Assembly (NCBI GenBank): GCA_007922305.1 | Contig: ML677373.1 | Span: forward strand, 16,746,242 to 16,810,241 | DNA from: Dermatemys mawii | Taxonomy: Eukaryota; Chordata; Testudines; Dermatemydidae | Reading direction: 5' to 3' | Length of the DNA stretch: 64,000 nt | Shown: positions 57,262 through 64,000 of the stretch, piece after piece | Layout of the letters: each line of letters starts with the position of its first letter | How positions within the stretch are numbered: position 1 is the first letter of the stretch | Notes under the pieces: model-generated | Seen by the model: the letters and a program-made list of their open reading frames with translations, nothing else | What the model was told of the DNA's origin: nothing | Database searches by the model: none | Position numbers and translations under genes: made by a program

Positions 57262-57345
57262 TTCCACCTCAGTTTCCCTGTCTTTAAAGAATGCTATTCT
57301 ACTACATTTTATGCTTGATGTCTGCAAATGCAATATAAAAATTAC
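57262..57345 (+). repeat. MIR-like SINE, 3' part
   Basis: 'ttccacctcagtttccctgt' and 'cttgatgtctgcaaatgcaa' continue the SINE from 57,040. Confidence 0.65.
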
Positions 57346-58384
57346 ATTAGATTTCTGAGCCCCCAAAATGTCAAGGTGTGTACATGCTAAGGTGAGGAGG
57401 ACCATCCAGTTACCTAGTTAGAGAAATCAACTCAGTCTGTCTAGCTTGCAAACCTGAAATTCAACAACACAACTTTGCTGAGGTGCCTTCCTTTGTCCTC
57501 CTTCGCCAGATTGTTCCCCACTGGTTTCACCCCCTTGGATTCCCCTCTAAAGAGTCAAAGCACTTACCAGTATTTTAGTTGTATTTAGTGCCTTCCCTCA
57601 CATCACTTATGAGGTTTATTCTGCTACTGATTTTTAGCCTCAGGCCTTGCAAAAAAAACACTCCATCGCTCCTAATCAGAGCTACCATCTACCAACTGAG
57701 GTCACCCCTTGACCAAGTAACTCTTTTCTCTAGGTTTCTAATAGGATAAAGGACAATGGGCTTAAGCAGCTCTGACGTGTGAGGTGAGGGAGTATGTTGT
57801 GTTTTTGTTTTATTACCAATTATTTTAATTGCAAATGACTCTGTGACCCTAACCTGGGAATTGACCATCAGTTAACCAGTTCAGTTTAAATCAAAACCAT
57901 CTCACCTCAAGGGAAATGCTTCCTCTTTGGATCCCTGAAGCATGCAATATGCTTCGGTGTCATCAAGAATGTCACTGACAGTATTCAGTGCTCAGAAAAC
58001 GACGGTGAAGGGTGAATATTGCAATGAACAGAGACCAGTTAATAAGAGCTCCTTGGCAAGTGGGATTCTCGGAGCGACTGTCTCATTTTGGTGGATGATA
58101 GCGGGCTCCCTGTTCTGCCAATAGTGCAATACGCTATTGTACTATCTTCTCCTTTCCAGACAATGAGAAGAGGGTCTGAGTAAGGAGCTTTCTTCTGGGA
58201 CATGAATTATGCCATTTCATGGATCATCCAAAGACTGTTATTTGAGGATGAGTGGTCTGACAATCCTGCCTCAGAGACATACTGCATAATATTTATGCGC
58301 TACTTGCCTGCATTATCCCAAGGGTCTGAGGTAATTTCTATTTCAAACCTCTTTCTTGTGTATAGCAGAGCAATACAGTCGCAC
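57346..58384. other. Unrecognised sequence
   Basis: About 1 kb with no recognised gene or repeat. Confidence 0.35.
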
Positions 58385-58862
58385 AGCATCACATGGAAAA
58401 TAGATAAAACTAGAGATGGGTGGGATATGATTTTCCCATCCCACAAAATTTCAAACATCTCTCCTCTCCTGAAGCATGACAAAAAGCACCATTTTGAACA
58501 TTTTCATGAACCAGTAATGCAAAAAAAAAATAGATGGGGTCAATCAAAACATTTTGTTTCAATAATTTCAAAATGTTTCATTTCGATTTTGACTTAACAT
58601 GTTTTAACTATTTTTTGTATAAATTAACTAATTTTGACACAAAGTCATTTTTAATCAAAAAAAGAAACTTTTCATTTTAACAGAAATGTAGAAATGGGGT
58701 CTTTTGACAGTATTGGAATTTTTTTTAGATTGGGAGATTGATTGAAACCAACCCTTTTGCGCACAATTTCAGTTTCAGAAAATTGACATTTCCCAGTGAA
58801 AAAAAGTTTATCTGCTGTTTTTCCTAAAGCTGGCCAGGAATTTTCCAGTCACACTAAATGGC
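58385..58862. repeat. GAAAATTTT-rich fold-back repeat, longest copy
   Basis: Flanked by 'agagatgggtgggatatgat' and 'tggccaggaattttccagtc', with inner inverted runs ('aaaacattttgtttcaataa', 'atttcaaaatgtttcatttc'). It is the longest member of the AT-rich group in the window. The 131-codon frame at 58,202-58,597 runs into it and is not a gene. Confidence 0.6.
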
Positions 58863-59250
58863 ACACATACTGATTTTATCATTCTAATATAATGATAGAT
58901 GCCATTATAAAAACTTAACAAATTAACTTTGGTTGTTATGGACAAGATGTAAAATGATCAGCTATTCTAGAAATGACTTTAACCTATGAGGTGCCTGATT
59001 TGGTGTAGGAATAACACAGGGAAAACATGTACCTGGGTCAAAGAATAGTTTGCAAATGCAGTTCTTCAGGAACCCATTGAAACCCACTGAAGTTAATGAA
59101 AAGATTCTCCTTTTCTAAGGTATCATTGACTCTTAACACATCAGATATGTTGATATGTGATTTTGTCATTTATTAGTTTTGCTAACTGCACAGATAATAT
59201 AAATGCCACTGATTATCTTCTTCATCACAATGTGACAGGGTTAGCTAAGG
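58863..59250. other. Unrecognised AT-rich sequence
   Basis: No gene or repeat recognised. Confidence 0.35.
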
Positions 59251-59254
59251 CTTT

Positions 59255-59286
<32 letters not shown>
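59251..59286. repeat. (CT)n microsatellite
   Basis: An almost pure CT dinucleotide run of about 36 bp. Confidence 0.95.
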
Positions 59287-59290
<4 letters not shown>

Positions 59291-59954
59291 GCTCCTGGAT
59301 TAATAACAGTGCAAAGCCCTTTGTTATCTGAAATTTGTGAAATTGTATTATATCAGTGTGTACTGGAACAAGAGGTGAAAATAAGTTAACATCTTTTTAT
59401 AAGGAACCAATAGATGTAAAAAATTCATTGTAATTACTTTCATACATCAGTGATTTTAACATTTTCACTAGCAAGCTTAATTTTCGCTTCATGGCCACCT
59501 ATGCATCCTTTTCCGATTGTGTTAGTGATACTTATGCTATACTGAAATATACTAGCTGGTAATTAAAGTTGGGCATGAAATTGGCTGCAAATGGCCTTTG
59601 CTTCCCTTTCTTTCTCTTCATTTGTCTGCAAGCAGAATACATTTTTTCCCCAAACTTTTTACTTGTTCAAAATGATTCATCAGCTAGTTTTAGTGAAAAA
59701 TTCTTTGTCTGCTAAACATGCACCAGCATTGTCAGTCATCGTGACTGTTCGATGTTCTAAATTTTAACTGGGCACATTCATTTTGATTCAGTGAGTAGGC
59801 CATAAGGTATGATTTTGTTCCTTGACAAATGAGCCAAAATATTAGTGTCGGGATTCTGGTGTGTATCCTTTTGTTTTTAAGCATGACACTGTGCTTTCTT
59901 AGTGAAATTCACCTCTAGACAGGAGGCCAGGACAAGTCCTCAGCAGTAGGACTG
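59287..59954. other. Repeat-poor AT-rich sequence
   Basis: No gene or repeat recognised. Confidence 0.35.
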
Positions 59955-60225
59955 GTTAAAAATATTTCATCATGTTTTTTTGATGAATAATTGGATTTTT
60001 GACTACATGTAAATGTTCATAGAACATGTCCTTTTCCCTTGAAAATTTTTATTTATGTTCTTGTTTGGGGTTAAATTTTTGGTTTTAATATGCCAGAAAC
60101 TGAAAAAAAAATCAGTTTTAGATAAAAACTTAAGTTTTCCCACTAAATTTGTATGGAAATTACTTTTTTTCATTTTCTTCAACATTTTTAAGAGAGAAAC
60201 ATTTGTTTTCTATCCAGCTCTACTT
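59955..60225. repeat. GAAAATTTT-rich fold-back repeat
   Basis: 'ggttaaaaatatttcatcat', 'cccttgaaaatttttattta' and 'tctatccagctctacttt' match the AT-rich group. Confidence 0.45.
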
Positions 60226-60674
60226 TGGACTCATTAGTAAATCCCATGGAAGGGCTTTTGAGGGCATAAGAGGGAATTAAGTGGTGTATAAGCTTAGTGA
60301 AATCTGTCAGCATGGCTATGACTTCCCCTCCTGTGAAAAGTCTCCAAATATCACTTAATGTTCACTGTTTCTGGGAACAGCAAACACAGCAGAAGAGTGA
60401 ACACAATCTAAACAGATGCTTTAAAATAGTCAATATTTAGGTTTTTATGTTTTTCAGTATACACTTCGCTCGAGTGCTAATCTTGTAGGAAGAAACTGTT
60501 AAATCCAACAAAATAAAATGGATTATTTTAAGTGACAATTCATTTTCCTGACCATTATAACTCATTTTCTGCATGTCTGTCCTTGTATTTTGTAAACCTT
60601 CCAAAGAGATTCAAAATTTTCTGATGTAACAGAGATTTTCTTATAAAAAAGGTCTAAAATTTAATATGTCCAAC
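60226..60674. other. Unrecognised AT-rich sequence
   Basis: No gene or repeat recognised. Confidence 0.35.
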
Positions 60675-60795
60675 TTCAAAGAGAGTACGGGGATCTGATT
60701 TTTTTCAGAAAGTCCAGAGCAATCATTCTCTGAAAATCAGGCCCATTTAAGGTATCTCAGGTTGAGCACCCAAAAATCACTAGTTACTTGAAAAT
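60675..60795. repeat. Fold-back repeat fragment
   Basis: 'tgaaaatcaggcccatttaa' and 'gagcacccaaaaatcactag' are typical pieces of a palindromic reptile repeat. Confidence 0.55.
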
Positions 60796-61482
60796 TTAGT
60801 ATAATAAACTCAGAAACATAAGAAACTTATTTCTGGATTCCATTGTTAAAAGGCAAAAGGTTGATCAAATAAACTAGCCACTGAAGATTTTGTCACAATT
60901 TTCACCCATTGCTGATTGAGACAGGAAAAAAAGAATCTTTGACAAAATCCCAAAGAAGGATTAGTATCCATTTGGCTGAGTCTATAAAAATTGTTTGGGA
61001 AATATCATTCAGATACTGTGTCCACCCCACCACCCTCTCCCAAATAGACAGATACAATGCACAAATGAAAGGGTATTTAATTTTCTGTACAGGAGACCAA
61101 TTTCTACTGCGAAAACCAAAAGTTGTCCCTGGAGTTCCTCCCATTTTATTGTGTTGTTTAATTTAGTGATCACTCGTTCACTTCTGTGGCTTAACTTCAC
61201 ATGCCCAGTATATTTCTGGTGTGCAATTGGCTCACAGCACATATACCGCCTGGCTAAGTGAGGCACCATATGCACATTTTGAAATGGTGTTTCAGTTTAG
61301 AGAGTTTTCTTTACATTTTGGCAGCTGATTGACAACACAGAACAGTGGTGGCTTAATGATGCTAAAGTCCCTTAGGTACTGTTTTGTTTTGTTTGTTTGT
61401 CACATGTATTAGGGGTTGAAGAAAGACAAAATCTCTGTTCAGAAACAATCTCTGTTTCCCATCTCTGATCTCCTGTGTGACA
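60796..61482. other. Unrecognised sequence
   Basis: Overlapping frames on both strands at 60,902-61,275 form a stop-poor patch without a domain. Confidence 0.4.
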
Positions 61483-61540
61483 GGGAAGGACCCTGTGATG
61501 AGAGGAACATGTGTTCCTCTCATCACAGGAATCCTTTTCC
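61483..61540. other. Near-perfect hairpin
   Basis: 61,492-61,508 (cctgtgatgagaggaac) is the exact reverse complement of 61,513-61,529, with a 4-base loop. After a small internal bulge, gggaagga (61,483-61,490) pairs with tccttttcc (61,532-61,540). The stem is about 25 bp in all. It could be a fold-back element, a recent palindromic duplication or a small-RNA precursor. Confidence 0.65.
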
Positions 61541-61796
61541 AGACATTTCAGCCTCTGTGAAAGGTCATTGTCACAAAAATTGTCTTTAGCACCACAACAT
61601 GCATGTTTATAGCTCCTTCTCTTTGGAATTTGAAATGTGCTTCTGTTAGGACTGTCTTGGCCATCCGGTGTTCTCTGTTCCCTCTGCTACATGCAGATCA
61701 GCATCATAATTTGTTCTTTCTCTGATTTCATTTGGTACCGTGGGTGCTCAGCCTTCTGAAATTCGCATACAAGGAGCTTGTCTTCATTAGAAAATT

Positions 61797-61906
61797 GTAT
61801 CATAGCATCATAGAATATCAGGGTTGGAAGGGACCTCAGGAGGTCATCTAGTCCAACCCCCTGCTCAAAGCAGGACCAATCCCCAACTAAATCATCCCGT
61901 CATGTT
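61797..61906 (-). mobile_element. CR1 LINE 3' end, minus strand
   Basis: 'catcatagaatatcagggtt', 'ggaagggacctcaggaggtc' and 'atctagtccaaccccctgct' are the well known antisense CR1 3' end, among the least diverged repeat sequences here. Confidence 0.95.
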
Positions 61907-62079
61907 CTAAGATGGCTAAGAAGAGTCTTGTTAGCTGGCAGGTTGACCACTTTGCAGTCAGTTTAAATGAGTCCAATTCGGCATCACGCCAGCTACAGAT
62001 GATTCAGCCCTAAAATCAGAAAACACATCTTACAAATTTTGGCTTTTGCCTGCCACTATGCTAAAATGGATCCTCATAG

Positions 62080-62230
62080 CCTAGAATGGGATTGGATATT
62101 TTTCTAGAAAGAGAAGCTGTTGGTTCAAACAGGAATTACTATCTTTTGGGGATGTTCTATGGTCGGTCTTATACCGGAGGTCAGACCAGATGATCATAAT
62201 GGTCCTTTCTGGATTTAGAATCTAAAAATG
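62080..62230 (+). mobile_element. CR1 LINE 3' end, plus strand
   Basis: 'ggattggatatttttctaga', 'ttttggggatgttctatggt', 'cggaggtcagaccagatgat' and 'ggatttagaatctaaaaatg' form the sense 3' end of CR1. Confidence 0.9.
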
Positions 62231-62382
62231 ACCTTGGAATAAAAACCCAAAAGATTAAGAGACATTATCCATTCAAACCTAAGATCAACCCTTTATTAGG
62301 CTTATAGGCCTGTGTGAGATGTTAAATGGTTATTCTAATAGCCATTAAATCAAAACCGTCAAATGTAAGTACATAATACTTT

Positions 62383-62472
62383 TTATTTGTATTTTGGTAG
62401 CACTTAGGTTTCCCAATCATAGACTGGGACTGAAATGTGCTAGGAGTTGTAGACCCTTATTTATCTAGGTCT
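62383..62472 (-). repeat. MIR-like SINE tail, minus
   Basis: 'ttatttgtattttggtagca' and 'caatcatagactgggactga' with 'gtgctaggagttgtagaccc' are the antisense SINE tail. Confidence 0.75.
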
Positions 62473-63780
62473 TGTAGAGACTCACCTTGATATCTGAGTG
62501 CCCTAAATATGGTTTGGGTTCCATTAACGTTCCTCGAGGTAGCAATTAAATACATCCCAACTTTCCCATTCTGGGTAGAATAAAGAAATCCTATCCTATA
62601 GCTCACATAACACAGATAAGACATTGTGAGAACGCCGATTAAAAGCTACTTTCTTTAGGAGTCTGTAATTGCCCAGGAGGAAAGGGAAAAACCTTTTCAG
62701 ACTAAAACTAATTACACTGAGTCAATGGTCAGAAGACAACTTTGTTGTCTACATTTGGTAGACCCTCATGAACAATGATCATATTTTACATGGAAGCAAC
62801 CCTTCCCCACCCCCACTTCCTTTTAAATAGTGGTTTATACTGTATTCTTCTTTCACAAACCTTAAAACATTTCTGAGTTCCAAAATACAAAATATACCAA
62901 ACACACATCACAAGCACTTGAACTATGTGAAATATAGGATACTCTTATTATTACTGGTTTACATTAGAAATGTAAAGCTTCTTATACAAACTCACAAGGA
63001 CAATCTTTCCTATATATCCTCCTCTAATCACACAGCACAGCAAGGTACATTAAGACTATTAAGTTGGGGACCTCTTTGAGCTTAGGTATTGGAGAACATG
63101 CTATATTTCCTCTTTAACTGATCATTTCCTTGCTCTTGTCAATGTATGTCCCGAAATTCAACATTCTCCCCATGTACTTTGTGTCTGATATGTAAGAACA
63201 TTCTATTTTTAGACACCCTTGACATTGTCAATGTTCTCTTAGGCTGCTAGTCACATTCTTGTTTCCTTTCTGACGTTTTTTTCCTGTCTTTCTCAGGAAT
63301 CAAGTTTCAAGAGCTGAACTTTATTAATGACTAATGGTTCTTTCAAGCTTCCCTGGGTATCTTTCAGCTGACAGGAAGATATAGTCAAACCATGACATTT
63401 TGCTATAATAATGTTTTCATCAATCTGCAAAATTACTTCTCCAGAAGGCTCTATCACATCTTTAGCATGTGCATCTACACTGTATATTTTCAGTTAAGAT
63501 GTTCTTTATACACCTCATTTCAAAACCAGTGATGGCTTGGGGAAATGGTAACTGGATATATCACCAGTACTTTGGCCACTAAACCTGTGTCTAGATTAAT
63601 CTAATTTTACCTAATCTAGTCTATGATTTCATATTGCAGTTATTACCCTAGTATGTGCATAGCTTGAAATTCAATTGCAAAAGGAGTGGCAGGTCTGTGA
63701 TAGAATTTTAAAAGAGAAAAACAAAGGTTAGCTAACCTTGGGCAACGTTCTACTCTCAAGAAGGCAGCATGGATACAGTG
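62473..63780. other. Unrecognised AT-rich sequence
   Basis: About 1.3 kb with no recognised gene or transposon. Confidence 0.4.
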
Positions 63781-63781
63781 T

Positions 63782-63990
63782 GAGCAGGCAGCACGGCCTA
63801 ATAAATAGGATATTCATAGACCTTAGTTCTATTCCTAATTTTGCCACTGATCTGCTGAATGACCTTGGGCAAGTCTCTTTACCTCTCTGAACCTTTGTTT
63901 CTCTCGCATCTATACAGCACCTAGCACAGTGGGGCTATGATTGCCACTGAGGCCCGTAGGTGCTACTATATTGCTACTAGTACTAATAGT
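63782..63990 (+). repeat. MIR-like SINE with tail, plus
   Basis: 'ttctattcctaattttgcca', 'aatgaccttgggcaagtctc', 'tacctctctgaacctttgtt', then the tail 'acagcacctagcacagtggg' and 'aggcccgtaggtgctactat'. Confidence 0.9.
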
Positions 63991-64000
63991 ACCAACAGTA

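Noticed and set aside
58202..58597. 131-codon plus-strand frame
   Set aside because: Its second half is inside an AT-rich fold-back repeat; no domain.

Overview
The window looks like vertebrate nuclear DNA from a sauropsid. A turtle is the most likely source and a crocodilian the main alternative. The case rests on the repeats: truncated CR1 LINEs whose 3' ends resemble those of turtles, crocodilians and birds, MIR-like CORE-SINEs with a long 3' tail, gypsy-type LTR fragments, and many short fold-back DNA elements of kinds I associate with turtle and crocodilian genomes. The species call is from memory of these families, not from a search.

I find no host protein-coding gene, tRNA or rRNA. 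All long open frames are either chance frames or lie in repeats. The only recognisable coding remnants are dead retroelement genes: CR1 reverse transcriptase (19.2-20.85 kb minus, 25.9-26.0 kb minus, 29.64-29.80 kb plus), an older L2/L3-like reverse transcriptase scrap (3.69-3.94 kb minus), and a gypsy-type gag with a SCAN-like capsid region (9.27-9.85 kb plus). The window is therefore intergenic sequence or the inside of a very long intron.

Layout. 0-9 kb: SINEs, a TG/TA microsatellite, a 680-bp element with inverted ends and TATAGCGCTATA palindromes, and a SINE split by a CR1. 8.6-10.1 kb: an internally deleted gypsy-like retroelement carrying a nested mariner-like fold-back element. 10-19 kb: mostly unrecognised AT-rich DNA with small fold-back repeats. 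19.1-20.85 kb: a CR1 interrupted by a solo LTR with a short target duplication. 21-28 kb: SINEs, fold-back elements, CR1 ends, and a GC-rich hAT-like element at 26.08-26.44 kb with a perfect 8-bp target duplication. 28-37 kb: two hairpins, a CR1 scrap and several inverted-repeat DNA transposons. 38-54 kb: sparse SINEs, fold-back elements and LTR-like fragments. 54-55.2 kb: a SINE broken by DNA-transposon and GC-rich sequence. 55-64 kb: CR1 ends, a 221-bp palindromic element inside a SINE, a CT microsatellite, a near-perfect hairpin at 61.5 kb and two opposed CR1 tails.

Nothing here forms an operon, pathway or new gene system. The most informative content is the nested insertion history, the target-site duplications that class three elements, and two single-copy-looking hairpins (28,018-28,085 and 61,483-61,540) with pre-miRNA-like dimensions. 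Family names for the shorter repeats are judgments from recalled consensus patterns and need a RepeatMasker or Dfam check.
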